A stretch of 49,857 nucleotides of DNA, from the NCBI GenBank assembly GCA_017744415.1, contig JAGIBJ010000011.1, positions 1 through 49,857 on the forward strand, in the 5' to 3' direction. Under the pieces are notes generated by a model. It ran no database searches. It was not told where the DNA came from and saw only the letters and a program-made list of their open reading frames with translations. The position numbers and the translations under genes were made by a program. Numbering within the stretch: the stretch's first letter is position 1; every line of letters begins with the position of its first letter. The stretch comes from Solirubrobacteraceae bacterium. Lineage in GTDB: Bacteria; Actinomycetota; Thermoleophilia; Solirubrobacterales; Solirubrobacteraceae. This document shows, in pieces, positions 18,938 through 27,590 of this stretch.

Positions 18938-20311
18938 GTGGGAGCAGCCACCAACAAGCACTGGCTCCCGGCGTTCACGATTGCCGGGGTGCTGGGCGCC
19001 GCGCTCTACGGAGCCGCGGTCGCCCAGGCCCCGATGATCGCGCTCCCGATCGGGCTCGTCCTCGCGGTGGCGCTCGCCGTGGCGGCGTTCGTGCCAGTGA
19101 GCGCGTCGCCGAAGATCGCCGGCGCGACCGCGCTGCTGCTCCTCACGATCTACCCGCCGAAGCTCTTCGGCGGCGGGCCGCTCGCCGCCCCTGAACTGCA
19201 GAAGGGGCTGCTCGTGGCCTGCTGGGTGGGCGCCGCCTCCCTCCGCGGCGTCAACTGGCCGGTGATGATGCCCGCCCTAGTGCTGGCGCCGCTCGCGCTG
19301 CTCTCGGGCATCCTCGGCCAGGCGCCGGAGGGCCTCACCGCGCTCCAGACGGTGTCGTCGTACGTCACCCTGTCGCTCGGCTGGTCGTTCCTCGCGGTGC
19401 GCTGGCGCCCGTCTGATGCGCTCTTCCTGCTGCGGATCCTGGCCCTCGCCCCGCTGGTGTCAGTGGGCCTCGGCATCTTGCTCAGCGCTGCGGGCCTCAT
19501 CGACCTCTTCCGCGAGACGTCGGTCGCGCGCCTCGGCGGCGCATCGATCGCCGCGCTCCTCGGCGGCATCGGTGCCGCAGGCATCGGTGCGTCGATCACC
19601 CTCTCCGAGCTGCGCACGAGCTACAGCCACCGGCTCAACCTCGTGCTCTTCGCCGTGAACTGGCTGATCGTCGTCGCGACCGCCTCCCGCGGTCCGATGC
19701 TCATCGGCGCGATCCTCACGCTCCCATGGTTCATCCGCCTCACGCTTCGCCAGGCGCGCGCCGACGGTCTCGTCGCCGCCGTGCGCCTCGGCCTCGGCCT
19801 CACGGCCCTCGTCGCCGCGCTCGCCGTCACGATCCCGGCGATCCAGGCCCGCAACGATTCGCAGACTTTCAACGCTGCGACCGGCACCGTCAGCACCGAT
19901 GCCACCTCGGGTCGCCTCACGGCGTGGAAGGAGTTCCTCAAGCTCGTGGAGCCGAGCCCGGTGTTCGGCCTGGGCGTCGGCGCCGGCCCGATCGCGAAGA
20001 TCGGTGAGTCGGGCTTCGAGGCACAGCACAACGAGTACCTCCGCTCATACCTCGAGACGGGCGCTGTGGGCCTCCTGGCCATGCTCCTGGCTGCCTTCGC
20101 GGCCTTCGGTGCCCTCGTGCGCCGCGTGCCGCGCGCCGGCGCAGGGTTCATGCGCAGGTTCCTCGTGTGGCAGATCGCGGCGTTCGCGCTCTACTCGCTC
20201 ACCGACAACACGCTCTCGAGCCCCTACCTGTCGGTGTCGCTCATGACCCTGATCGCGACGACGGCCGTCGTCGCGCGCCCCGGTCAGAAGGGCATCGCGC
20301 AGCGCACCTAG
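18938..20311 (+). CDS. O-antigen ligase/Wzy-like polymerase
   Basis: 457 residues from GTG 18938. Eleven or so hydrophobic segments; a periplasmic-side loop in the second half (IQARNDSQTFNAATG, then SGRLTAWKEFLKLVEPSPVFGLGVG, then HNEYLRSYLETGAVGLL) matches the Wzy_C/O-antigen-ligase signature, with the conserved R, W, G and H-N-x-Y-L pattern. It would polymerise repeat units or ligate them to a carrier outside the membrane. It overlaps the convergent GT2 stop through a shared CTAG. This is one of three such proteins in the window. Confidence 0.85.
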   Translation: MGAATNKHWLPAFTIAGVLGAALYGAAVAQAPMIALPIGLVLAVALAVAAFVPVSASPKIAGATALLLLTIYPPKLFGGGPLAAPELQKGLLVACWVGAASLRGVNWPVMMPALVLAPLALLSGILGQAPEGLTALQTVSSYVTLSLGWSFLAVRWRPSDALFLLRILALAPLVSVGLGILLSAAGLIDLFRETSVARLGGASIAALLGGIGAAGIGASITLSELRTSYSHRLNLVLFAVNWLIVVATASRGPMLIGAILTLPWFIRLTLRQARADGLVAAVRLGLGLTALVAALAVTIPAIQARNDSQTFNAATGTVSTDATSGRLTAWKEFLKLVEPSPVFGLGVGAGPIAKIGESGFEAQHNEYLRSYLETGAVGLLAMLLAAFAAFGALVRRVPRAGAGFMRRFLVWQIAAFALYSLTDNTLSSPYLSVSLMTLIATTAVVARPGQKGIAQRT

Positions 20312-21243
20312 CGGTGCGCCGGTGCCCGGCTCGCCGTGAGCTCGGCGACCGTGCTCGGCAAGCCTGCGTAGGCCTCGCGGAAGCTGGCGTTGCGCTCACG
20401 GCGCTTGCGGGCACCCTCGATGCGTGCGGGGCGCGCAGCGATCGTGAGCGCGGCCCGCGCGGCACGGCGCACGTCGCGGGCGCGGGCGGCTCGGCCCGCG
20501 GCATTCCAGAGCACGCCGCCGTAGTAGCGGTCGGAGAGCGCGCGGCCGCCCCACGGCCGCCCCGCGAACGATGCGCCGATGCGGCGACGACCCTCGATCG
20601 CGGCGTGGTCGCCCGACTTCCCGCCCTCGTGGGCGCGGTAGAGCAGGACGGGTTCGGGGATCGAGCGCACGGCGTTGCGTTCGAGGTAGCGCACCCAGAA
20701 ATCGAGGTCTTCGCTGTAGCGGAGGCTCTGGTCGAACTCGATCGCTCGCGCGCTCTCCGTCGTCATCACCGCGCCGCTCACGAGCAGCTCGGCCTCGAAG
20801 TCGAGCATCGCGGCCGGGTCGCGCACGGTGGTCGGCTCGGCGGGCACCGGGCCGCGGTAGCCCGTGATGGCCGGCCCATCGAACACGGCCGCGGCCCCGG
20901 AGGCGCACGCGTGGCCGTCGGCGGCAGCGAGGAGCGTGGAGAGCGCGGTGGGAAGCCAGAGGTCGTCGGAGTCGAGGAATGCCACCCAGGAGGTGGTCAC
21001 CTCGGCGAGGCCACGGTTGCGCGCGCCGGCGGCGCGCACGTTGGTGGTGAGGCGCAGCACGTCGGCGCCGGCGGCCTCCGCGCGGTCGGCGGTGTCGTCG
21101 GTCGAGGCGTCGTCGACGACCAGGATCCGGCCGGGTGCGCCGCCCTCTTGCGCGAGCAGCGAGGCGATGCAGTCCTCCACGAGCGCCGGCCGGTTGTGGG
21201 CCGGGATGACGACGGTGACGTCGGCGGGGGAGGGGCGGCTCAT
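20308..21243 (-). CDS. Family 2 glycosyltransferase
   Basis: 311 residues, ATG 21243. GT-A landmarks: VTVVIPAHNRPALVEDCI, ILVVDDASTDDTAD, AAGARNRGLAE, and the metal-binding FLDSDDLW. SLRYSEDLDFWVRYL is the typical acceptor-region motif with E-D-x-D-x-W. The start overlaps the stop of the upstream gene as ATGA, so the two are translationally coupled. It is likely to act on lipid-linked polysaccharide precursors on the cytoplasmic side. Sugar specificity is unknown. Confidence 0.82.
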   Translation of the reverse strand: MSRPSPADVTVVIPAHNRPALVEDCIASLLAQEGGAPGRILVVDDASTDDTADRAEAAGADVLRLTTNVRAAGARNRGLAEVTTSWVAFLDSDDLWLPTALSTLLAAADGHACASGAAAVFDGPAITGYRGPVPAEPTTVRDPAAMLDFEAELLVSGAVMTTESARAIEFDQSLRYSEDLDFWVRYLERNAVRSIPEPVLLYRAHEGGKSGDHAAIEGRRRIGASFAGRPWGGRALSDRYYGGVLWNAAGRAARARDVRRAARAALTIAARPARIEGARKRRERNASFREAYAGLPSTVAELTASRAPAHR

Positions 21244-22253
21244 CGGCGGAGCTCGACCGGCGCAGCGCGGTCGAGCTGAACGGCGCGCTGACGAGCGGCC
21301 TCCACGAGCAGCTCGGTCGTGAGCTCCTCGGGTGCGAACTTGCGGGCCAGGCCGCGGCCCTCGAGCTCGTCGGCGACGAACGGCTGGTGGTCGTCGATGT
21401 GCTCGCCGTGGGCGCGCTCACGCGGCACGAGGACGGGCTGGCGGCCCGCCTCGAGCGCGGTGAGCGCGGAGCCGACGCCGGCATGCGCGATCACGAGGTC
21501 GGCCTGCTTGCAGTAGTCCGAGAGGTCCTTGAGCGGCACCATCCCGTGGACCTCGCCGGGGAGATCGTCGTAGGCGTTGGGACCGAGCTGCCAGGTGATG
21601 TTCCAGCCTGGCTTCGCGACCTTGCGCACCTGCTCGATGAGGCGGTCGAAGCGGTAGTCGAGCGTGCCGAGCATGACGACGACGTCGAGCGCCTCCGGAT
21701 CGACCTCGGCCGGCTCGTCGATGACGAACTCGTCGAACACCGAGCCAGCGTTGGCCCAGCGCTCGGAAGCCCAGGCGCGGTACTGGCAGTAGAGGTGCAT
21801 GCCGGGCACGCGCCGCAGCACCCTGCCGGTGACCGACGGGCCGTGGCTGCGGGCCGCGCTCTCGACGTAGTGGCAGGGGATGCCCATCGCGCGGGCGAGC
21901 GGCATGAAGGAGAGCGCGATCGCCGAGCCTGTGGAGACGACCTCGGCGACGTTGTAGTCGCGGAAGATGCGGCGGGCGTGACGCACGTTGGCGGCGACGC
22001 TGATCCAGTCGCGCGGTGCGGTGAACCGGACCCACTCGACGTCGCAGTCCGTGAGCAGCGAGCGACTCTGGGGCACGTCGAAGGTGACCCACAGCGGACG
22101 GCCGAGGGGCTCCATGCGTTGGGAGAGACGGCTCAGTTGCGTGAGGTGTCCGCCGGTCGCCGCGACGTAGAGCGTGCGCGGTTCTGCAGGCGAAAAGGAC
22201 GCACTCGCCGTACTGAGCGGCTTCTCAGGGGATAGCGAGGCGGTACCGGGCAT
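21240..22253 (-). CDS. Alg14-Alg13/PssDE-like fused glycosyltransferase (GT28-like)
   Basis: 337 residues, ATG 22253. The N-terminal half starts YVAATGGHLTQL and contains STGSAIALSFMPLARAMGIPCHYVESAAR, the pattern of Alg14/EpsE/PssD membrane-anchoring subunits. The C-terminal half (VVVMLGTLDYRFDRLIEQV, then CKQADLVIAHAGVGSALTALEAGRQPVLVPRE) matches the donor-binding Alg13/PssE subunit, including the H-A-G-x-G motif. Many bacteria split these into two genes; here they are one. The likely role is the addition of the second sugar (such as glucuronate, GlcNAc or similar) to a lipid-linked unit. It is coupled to the downstream GT2. Confidence 0.8.
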   Translation of the reverse strand: MPGTASLSPEKPLSTASASFSPAEPRTLYVAATGGHLTQLSRLSQRMEPLGRPLWVTFDVPQSRSLLTDCDVEWVRFTAPRDWISVAANVRHARRIFRDYNVAEVVSTGSAIALSFMPLARAMGIPCHYVESAARSHGPSVTGRVLRRVPGMHLYCQYRAWASERWANAGSVFDEFVIDEPAEVDPEALDVVVMLGTLDYRFDRLIEQVRKVAKPGWNITWQLGPNAYDDLPGEVHGMVPLKDLSDYCKQADLVIAHAGVGSALTALEAGRQPVLVPRERAHGEHIDDHQPFVADELEGRGLARKFAPEELTTELLVEAARQRAVQLDRAAPVELRR

Positions 22254-22366
22254 GGTGGATCGTTCAGGTGACGACAAGCGGAATCGCCAGCGTAGGCGCC
22301 GCGCAGCGGTGTGGCAAGAACAAACGTGATGAATCGGACCGGCCGCACACACGCCGTCGACGACTC

Positions 22367-22372
22367 TACGAT
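22367..22372 (+). promoter_or_regulatory. Possible -10 element placing the transcript start at the GTG codon
   Basis: TACGAT at 22367-22372 matches the actinobacterial TAnnnT -10 element. With a usual gap of six bases the transcript would begin at 22379, which is the GTG start of the glycosyltransferase. This would be a leaderless mRNA, common in actinobacteria. No convincing -35 was seen. Confidence 0.35.
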
Positions 22373-22378
22373 CCGGGC

Positions 22379-23407
22379 GTGCCCCAACCGCAGGTCATCC
22401 ACGTCGGTCCCGATCCTCAAGTTCCCGGTGGAATTGCCTCAGTTATGACGGTTCTGCGTACGGGCCGGGTCGGCGGCGACGCGGAGATCGTCCCGTCCTG
22501 GAGGCCAGGTCGTCTGGCGCAGTTGTGGGCCTTCCTGACGGCGTGTTCAGTCGTCGCCCGCGCCCCACGCACCGCGATCATCCATGCCCACATGGCCGCC
22601 GACGGGTCGATCCCGCGCAAGGGGCTGGTGCTCTGGGTTGCACGTCGGACCGGTCATCCGGCGGCCGTCACCCTGCACGGCTCGCGGTTCGCGGCGGCGA
22701 CGGAGAGGCGTCCGTGGCTCACGCGCTGGGCCGTGCGCCAGGCCGGCCTCGTCTTCGTGCTCTCCGACGAGATGCTGCAGATCGTTCGCGAGCTGCTTCC
22801 CGACGCCAACGTGCACCTCGCCCCGAACCCCGTCGAGACCGTCACCGATCCGACGCCGGCCGGCGAGCAGCCGCCCGGCGTCTTCTTCGGCGGGGAGGTG
22901 GGGCCGCGCAAGGGCGTCGACACCCTGATCGCCGCCTGGCCGGCGGTACGCGCGGCCGTCCCGGAGGCTACGCTCACGATCGCCGGGCCGCCGACGAGCC
23001 TCGAGGTGCCGGTGCTCGATGGCGTCACTCAGCTCGGCCCGGTCTCGCGCGATCGGGTGCGTGAACTCATCGGGGAGAGCCGCGTCGTCGCGCTGCCCTC
23101 GCGGGCCGAGGCGCTGCCGATGATCCTTCTTGAGGCAATGGGGACTTCGCGCCCGTTCGTCGCGACGGCCGTCGGAGACGTCGCCAGGCTGTCGGCCACC
23201 GGGGCCGGCGAGCTCGTGCCGCCGGGCGATCCCGAGGCCCTCGCGGCAGCCCTGATCCGCTACCTCGCGGAGCCCGGAACGGCAACGGCTGCGGGCGATT
23301 CCGGCTATGCGGCGTGCTCGGCCGACTACAGCGTCGCCGCGATGGCGCGGCTCACCGAAGCGGAGTACAACCGGCTGCGTCAGTCGTCCGCTGCCACAGC
23401 ACCCTGA
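22379..23407 (+). CDS. Family 4 glycosyltransferase
   Basis: 342 residues from GTG 22379. GT-B fold: N-terminal HVGPDPQVPGGIASVM (the glycine-rich entry loop), TLHGSRF, and a C-terminal domain starting VFFGGEVGPRKGVDTLI, with SRVVALPSRAEALPMILLEAM carrying the E-x7-E donor-binding motif of GT4 enzymes. A start further upstream would run into the divergent gene's region and lacks homology-like sequence. It is followed 83 bp later by a Wzc-like gene and is likely part of the same polysaccharide pathway. Confidence 0.82.
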   Translation: MPQPQVIHVGPDPQVPGGIASVMTVLRTGRVGGDAEIVPSWRPGRLAQLWAFLTACSVVARAPRTAIIHAHMAADGSIPRKGLVLWVARRTGHPAAVTLHGSRFAAATERRPWLTRWAVRQAGLVFVLSDEMLQIVRELLPDANVHLAPNPVETVTDPTPAGEQPPGVFFGGEVGPRKGVDTLIAAWPAVRAAVPEATLTIAGPPTSLEVPVLDGVTQLGPVSRDRVRELIGESRVVALPSRAEALPMILLEAMGTSRPFVATAVGDVARLSATGAGELVPPGDPEALAAALIRYLAEPGTATAAGDSGYAACSADYSVAAMARLTEAEYNRLRQSSAATAP

Positions 23408-23490
23408 TTCCCGGGGTATACGAATCGGGCTGCTGTGTGCGCAGGTGCAGCCCAAACCACCGGTACCTTGTGGTCAACTTTCACGAGCCT

Positions 23491-25167
23491 ATGCCGACAC
23501 CAGTGGCTGGGTCCGACACGAATGGTTCACCAACTTTGACCGAGCAGCACCTTCCGCCGGCCATCTCGGAGACGGAGGCCGCCGACCGCGCCACGCGCCG
23601 CACCCTTCGGCGTGCGCTTGAGCAGTGGTGGCTGATCGTGCTGTGCGGCGTCGTCGCCGCCGCGGCCGCCTACGGCATCTCGTCGACCCGCGCGGAGCAG
23701 TTCCAGGCCACGAGCACCCTGCAGGTCGGTGAGCAGGATGCCGCCGATCAGGCGCTCGCGAACGCGGATTCCAAGGCCGCCGATCCTGAGCGCGCCCAGG
23801 CCGCGGTCGTCGAGCTCTTCTCCCTGCCGAGCGTGCGCAACCGCGCCTCGGAGATGCTGGGTGGGCGCGTCACGCCCGACGAACTCCTCGAGGTCGTGAC
23901 CGTCGAGTCGCAGGTCGAGAGCGGAGTCATCCGGGTCAGCGCCCACAGCACCGATCCGGCTGAGGCCCGGGCCACGGCCAACGCGATGGTGCAGGCAATG
24001 ATCCGCCAGCGGCAGAACATCACCCAGTCGAAGATCGACGCGGCTCGCGCCCGGATCAACGAGCGCCTCTCGTCCCTCACTGCCGAGGGCAAGGGCTCGA
24101 TCACCGAGCAGGACCTCATGGCCCGTCGCCGCGAGCTCACCCTCGCCTCCACGCTCGACGACGGCAACGTCACCGTCACGCAGCCGGCGCTCCAGCCGAC
24201 CTCGCCCTATTCGCCGCGGCCGATTCGCGACGCGTTCTTCGCGCTGCTCGGCGGCTTCCTCCTGGGCCTCGCGATCGTCCTGATCCGTGCCCGGATGGAT
24301 GACCGCATCCGAGACCCCGAGGAGTTCACGGAGCTCTGGAACCTGCCGCTCGCCGGCGTGGTGCCCCAGGCCGACAGTCTCAAGCACGGCGGCGCGCACC
24401 TGCCGTCGCCCGAGGTGCTCGAGGCGCTTGCGCTGGCCCGCACCAACCTCCGCTACCTGCAGGTCGGCGGATCCGTGAAGACGGTGCTGATCACGTCGGC
24501 CCTGGCCGGCGAGGGGAAGAGCACCCTCGGCTGGAACCTTGCGATCGCCTCGTCGCTCGCCTCGGCCCGCGTGCTGGTCGTCGAGGCCGACCTGCGTCGC
24601 CCCAAGCTCTCCGCGCGCCTCGGCATCGGCGGCCCCGGTCTCTCCGAGGTGCTCGTCGGCCTGGCGAGCCCGCAGGAGGCGATCCGCCGCGTTGATGTCG
24701 CCGGTCCCGGATCGAGCGTCGCCACCAGCGTCGACGTGATGCCGGCCGGCATGGCACCGCCGAGCCCCATCGCACTGCTCGAGGATCCGCGAGCCCGTGA
24801 CGTGCTCGCCGAGCTGCGTGCCCGCTACGACATCGTCTACATCGACACGCCCCCGGCCACCGTGGTCGGCGATGCGGTCGCGCTCGTGGATGCGGTCGAC
24901 GGCGTGCTCGTCGTCTCGCGTCTCGGCACGGTCCAGCGCGACGCCTACCGCCGCCTGCACGACATCCTCGTCGGCGCCGGCGCTCCCGTGCTCGCGCAGC
25001 TCACCAACAGCGACAGCCACGCGAAGACCTACGGCTACTACGCCACCACCACGGGCGTCGAGCGCACCGGTGCCGCGGCCGCCTCGCCGAAGGCCACCGG
25101 CGCGCACACGCCGCGCGCTGGCCAGGCCGACGAACTCACGGCCTTTACCCGCACCGAGCGCGGCTGA
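23491..25167 (+). CDS. Wzc-like chain-length determinant/BY-kinase (copy 1)
   Basis: 558 residues from ATG 23491. A transmembrane segment at about 46-64 and a second at about 248-268 enclose the extracellular Wzz domain. The cytoplasmic kinase-like domain has Walker A GEGKST (about 340-345), Walker A' VLVVEADLRRPK (361-372) and Walker B IDTPPA (about 451). The C-terminus has a small tyrosine group, KTYGYYATT (about 512-520), where BY-kinases autophosphorylate. The fused Wzz plus kinase form would regulate chain length and polymer export. A second copy is at 30420. It converges on the glycoside hydrolase gene. Confidence 0.85.
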   Translation: MPTPVAGSDTNGSPTLTEQHLPPAISETEAADRATRRTLRRALEQWWLIVLCGVVAAAAAYGISSTRAEQFQATSTLQVGEQDAADQALANADSKAADPERAQAAVVELFSLPSVRNRASEMLGGRVTPDELLEVVTVESQVESGVIRVSAHSTDPAEARATANAMVQAMIRQRQNITQSKIDAARARINERLSSLTAEGKGSITEQDLMARRRELTLASTLDDGNVTVTQPALQPTSPYSPRPIRDAFFALLGGFLLGLAIVLIRARMDDRIRDPEEFTELWNLPLAGVVPQADSLKHGGAHLPSPEVLEALALARTNLRYLQVGGSVKTVLITSALAGEGKSTLGWNLAIASSLASARVLVVEADLRRPKLSARLGIGGPGLSEVLVGLASPQEAIRRVDVAGPGSSVATSVDVMPAGMAPPSPIALLEDPRARDVLAELRARYDIVYIDTPPATVVGDAVALVDAVDGVLVVSRLGTVQRDAYRRLHDILVGAGAPVLAQLTNSDSHAKTYGYYATTTGVERTGAAAASPKATGAHTPRAGQADELTAFTRTERG

Positions 25168-25173
25168 CGCCCA

Positions 25174-25190
25174 GCCGCCCGGCGGGCGGC
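25174..25190. terminator. 7-bp GC hairpin between convergent genes
   Basis: GCCGCCC at 25174-25180 pairs with GGGCGGC at 25184-25190 across a GGC loop, between the Wzc-like stop (25167) and the minus-strand hydrolase stop (25203). It is short but fully GC and may serve both strands. Confidence 0.45.
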
Positions 25191-25202
25191 GCCCGCGGCG
25201 GC

Positions 25203-26690
25203 TCAGCGCGTCTTCCAGGTGAGGCTCGTCTGATCGGCGACCCGTGCGCGCAGTGTCACGCGCGGGCCCACGCGCAGCGTCTTCCAGGCCGTACCGTCGC
25301 TCTTGCGCTTGAGGGTCGCGACGGGCTTCCAGCCCGTCGTGGTCTGCGCCTCCACGGTCACGTCGCCGGCGACGGGCGGCAGGGTCCACAGGGTGGCGGT
25401 GCCGCGCGAGCGGTAGGCGGTGAAGGGAAAGTGGAACGCCGTCCAAGAGGGCTTGCGCACGTCGGCGGCGGGCTCGGCGCCGCGCAGGAAGATCCCCGAC
25501 TGGAGGCTGACATTCCAGTCGGTGCCCTTGGGGTTGTCGCGCATGTTCCACCAGATCACGTGCTTGGCGCCGTCCTTCCACAGCTGGTAGAAGGCGCCGG
25601 CCATGTACTGGGCGTGGGCCTCGAGGCTCAGGCCGTTCGGATCGGGCTGGCTCTCCCAGGAGAGCTCGGTGATCCAGACGTTCTTCGCCGCGCTGGCGCT
25701 CACGGTCTTCGCCTTACGGGCCGCGGCGATGATTGCCGTGAGCTTCTCGAGGTCGGGGACGGTGACATCGTCGGCATTGCGGGCCGTGCGGGTGGGCGGC
25801 CCGATCGGGTAGGGCTGGTGGGCCCAGCCGTCGATGCGGAGCTTCGGGCACTTCTTGGAGCCGGTGAGCTTGCCCTTGCTCGACTTCTTCACGCAGAGCA
25901 GCTCACGCCAGAAGCGGGCGGGCTGGATGCGCGGATCGGCGGGGGAAAGGCCACCGAACGGGGCGCTGCCTGCGCTGAGGACGACGGCCGTGGGCTGTGC
26001 GGCCTTCACGCCGAGGTAGGCGGAGTTCTGGAGATCGCGGTACCGGCTGACGCTCGCGATCCGGTATCTGCCGCCGGCCTTCTCCCACTGCGGGGTGAGG
26101 TCGGAGTAGAGGTTCGGCTCGTTCCAGCCCATGAACGTGCCGACCCGCGGCAGCGCACGGCCGGGGTTCGCAGGGTCGGGGTAGGTGCCGTCGTAGCGCC
26201 TGGCGAGCGCCTGCGCGAACTGGCGCAGGGCGGCGGGGTCGGGCTTCCATGTGCCGGCGGGTACCGTCTGGCTGGTCGGCGGGCGGTTCGCGCCCTCAGC
26301 CCAGGTCGGGGCCTTCGCGATCCACAGGATCGGGGTCATCCCGTGGGCGGCGATGCTGCGCAGATAGTTGTCGTAGGCCGTCCAGTCGTAGCCGGGCCAG
26401 GCCGGGTCGGCGGCGAGGGTGGCGGGGTTCGGGGCGGTGGCACCGGATGGGCGCGCGACGTAGTTCCACCGGATCATCAGCCGCCAGGTCTTCGCGCCGG
26501 CCTGCTGACCGTTGAGGAGACCCGCGTCGAGCTTGGCCAGCTCGGGCTTCTGCCAACCGCCGACCCCGGCGTAGGCGCCGAGTTCCTCGTCGTTGAAGCC
26601 GAGGTCGAACGCGCTTGCGCTCGCCGGGGCGGCGAGGGCGAGTCCGAGGGCCGTGGCGGCGAGCAGGCGTCGAGCGGCGGAGCGGTGCAC
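25203..26690 (-). CDS. Secreted clan-A glycoside hydrolase, PslG/GH39-like
   Basis: 495 residues from GTG 26690; GTG 26732 would add 14 residues before the same signal peptide. The signal peptide ends ASASA near residue 27. The TIM-barrel domain has GWNEPN with the acid/base Glu at residue 191 and ITELSW with the candidate nucleophile Glu at residue 342, the spacing of retaining clan-A hydrolases (GH39, GH5 and relatives). A C-terminal beta-sandwich of about 90 residues follows. Hydrolases of this kind, such as PslG, sit in exopolysaccharide loci and trim the polymer made there. The exact GH family is not certain. Confidence 0.75.
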   Translation of the reverse strand: MHRSAARRLLAATALGLALAAPASASAFDLGFNDEELGAYAGVGGWQKPELAKLDAGLLNGQQAGAKTWRLMIRWNYVARPSGATAPNPATLAADPAWPGYDWTAYDNYLRSIAAHGMTPILWIAKAPTWAEGANRPPTSQTVPAGTWKPDPAALRQFAQALARRYDGTYPDPANPGRALPRVGTFMGWNEPNLYSDLTPQWEKAGGRYRIASVSRYRDLQNSAYLGVKAAQPTAVVLSAGSAPFGGLSPADPRIQPARFWRELLCVKKSSKGKLTGSKKCPKLRIDGWAHQPYPIGPPTRTARNADDVTVPDLEKLTAIIAAARKAKTVSASAAKNVWITELSWESQPDPNGLSLEAHAQYMAGAFYQLWKDGAKHVIWWNMRDNPKGTDWNVSLQSGIFLRGAEPAADVRKPSWTAFHFPFTAYRSRGTATLWTLPPVAGDVTVEAQTTTGWKPVATLKRKSDGTAWKTLRVGPRVTLRARVADQTSLTWKTR

Positions 26691-26747
26691 GGAAATAGGT
26701 ACGCGGCGGCGGCGCGGCGCCTGACATCCCACGCGCCGCCGGCGGCG

Positions 26748-26793
26748 CTGAGCCGCGGATTTTCCCGATTGGCGCCTGGGAAATCAGCGGTTC
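26748..26793. repeat. Isolated sixth copy of the palindromic repeat family
   Basis: The left arm starts near CTGAGCCGCGGATTTTCCC and the right arm is GGGAAATCAGCGGTTCGGC-like, with a centre of about eight bases. It lies upstream of the hydrolase gene, 18 kb from the other copies, which shows that the family is dispersed. The rest of 26691-26883 holds no gene I can support. Confidence 0.7.
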
Positions 26794-26883
26794 GGCGATT
26801 GGGTCCGCGCCGACGAGCCGCCCGCGGAACGGTCGGCGGCCGCCCGGCGGGCGGCTTCCGGCGTGGGCCGGGAGGATCCGGAG

Positions 26884-26985
26884 TTAGATCAGGGCGACGC
26901 CGAGGCCGATGGCCGCCGCCGAGAAGACGGCGAAGACGACCGGGATGCTCTTGCGAATGCGCCGGCGAGTGCGGTAGCTGGACAC
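26884..26985 (-). CDS. Possible 33-residue basic single-span membrane protein
   Basis: From GTG 26985 this frame gives a peptide with a basic start (SSYRTRRRIRKS) and one hydrophobic segment (IPVVFAVFSAAAIGLGVALI) running to the C-terminus. AGGAG lies almost directly before the GTG, closer than usual for a ribosome site. A longer frame upstream looks non-coding. The positive-inside pattern is convincing for a membrane micropeptide, but there is no family recognition and chance cannot be excluded. Confidence 0.35.
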   Translation of the reverse strand: MSSYRTRRRIRKSIPVVFAVFSAAAIGLGVALI

Positions 26986-27151
26986 GCTCCTAACCGTACG
27001 CAATCGTGCCAAATACGCAACGTGCGCCAAGTCACACGCCGCAGAATTGGAACGGGGCGCCCGTGGTCGCGTCCCGAGTTGCGGGGCGGACTCGCCGGTA
27101 CCTCGAGGTTCGGTGTCAGGTGGCGCAGGGGTGGCACGTACAAGACCTGAG

Positions 27152-27535
27152 ATGGCGTCACCCGACGACACGACCCACGAGCCAAACGAGGCGATCGAGC
27201 GGCTGCTGCGCGCGGCTGCGCCCGGGCCCGATGCCCGGTGGGCGGCCGACCTCGAGCGTCAGCTGCTGCCCGCCCGATCGTCGCGGACGCAGCGCTGGCG
27301 CTTCGCACTCGGCACTTCGGTCGGTCTGGCTGTGGCGATCGTCGCCGTCACCTTGGCCGGTGCCGGGCCCCTCGCGAGCGGCGGCGGCGATGACGCGAAG
27401 GCCAAGCCGGGTTGCGAGACCGTCTTCGTCACCGAGATCCGCCCGACGGGCCAGCTCCGCCGCGACGCCGACGGCACCGTGCGCGTCGAGACCGTCCGCC
27501 AGCCCGTCGTCCGAGAGGTCGAGCGATGCCGATGA
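27152..27535 (+). CDS. Small single-span membrane protein of unknown function
   Basis: 127 residues from ATG 27152. The N-terminal 50 residues are hydrophilic and helical (EAIERLLRAAAPGPDARWAADLERQLL), followed by one transmembrane segment (ALGTSVGLAVAIVAVTLAGAG) and an external tail with two Cys (KPGCETVF and the end EVERCR). The layout resembles anti-sigma-like membrane proteins but lacks the HxxxCxxC zinc motif, and no sigma gene is adjacent. The next gene, a Ser/Gly-rich surface protein, starts 55 bp downstream and may be co-expressed. Confidence 0.6.
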   Translation: MASPDDTTHEPNEAIERLLRAAAPGPDARWAADLERQLLPARSSRTQRWRFALGTSVGLAVAIVAVTLAGAGPLASGGGDDAKAKPGCETVFVTEIRPTGQLRRDADGTVRVETVRQPVVREVERCR

Positions 27536-27590
27536 GCGCGTGCGCGCCACCGGCTGTCAGGAATCCGCGCGCCGACGCGTAGCTCGCTGC

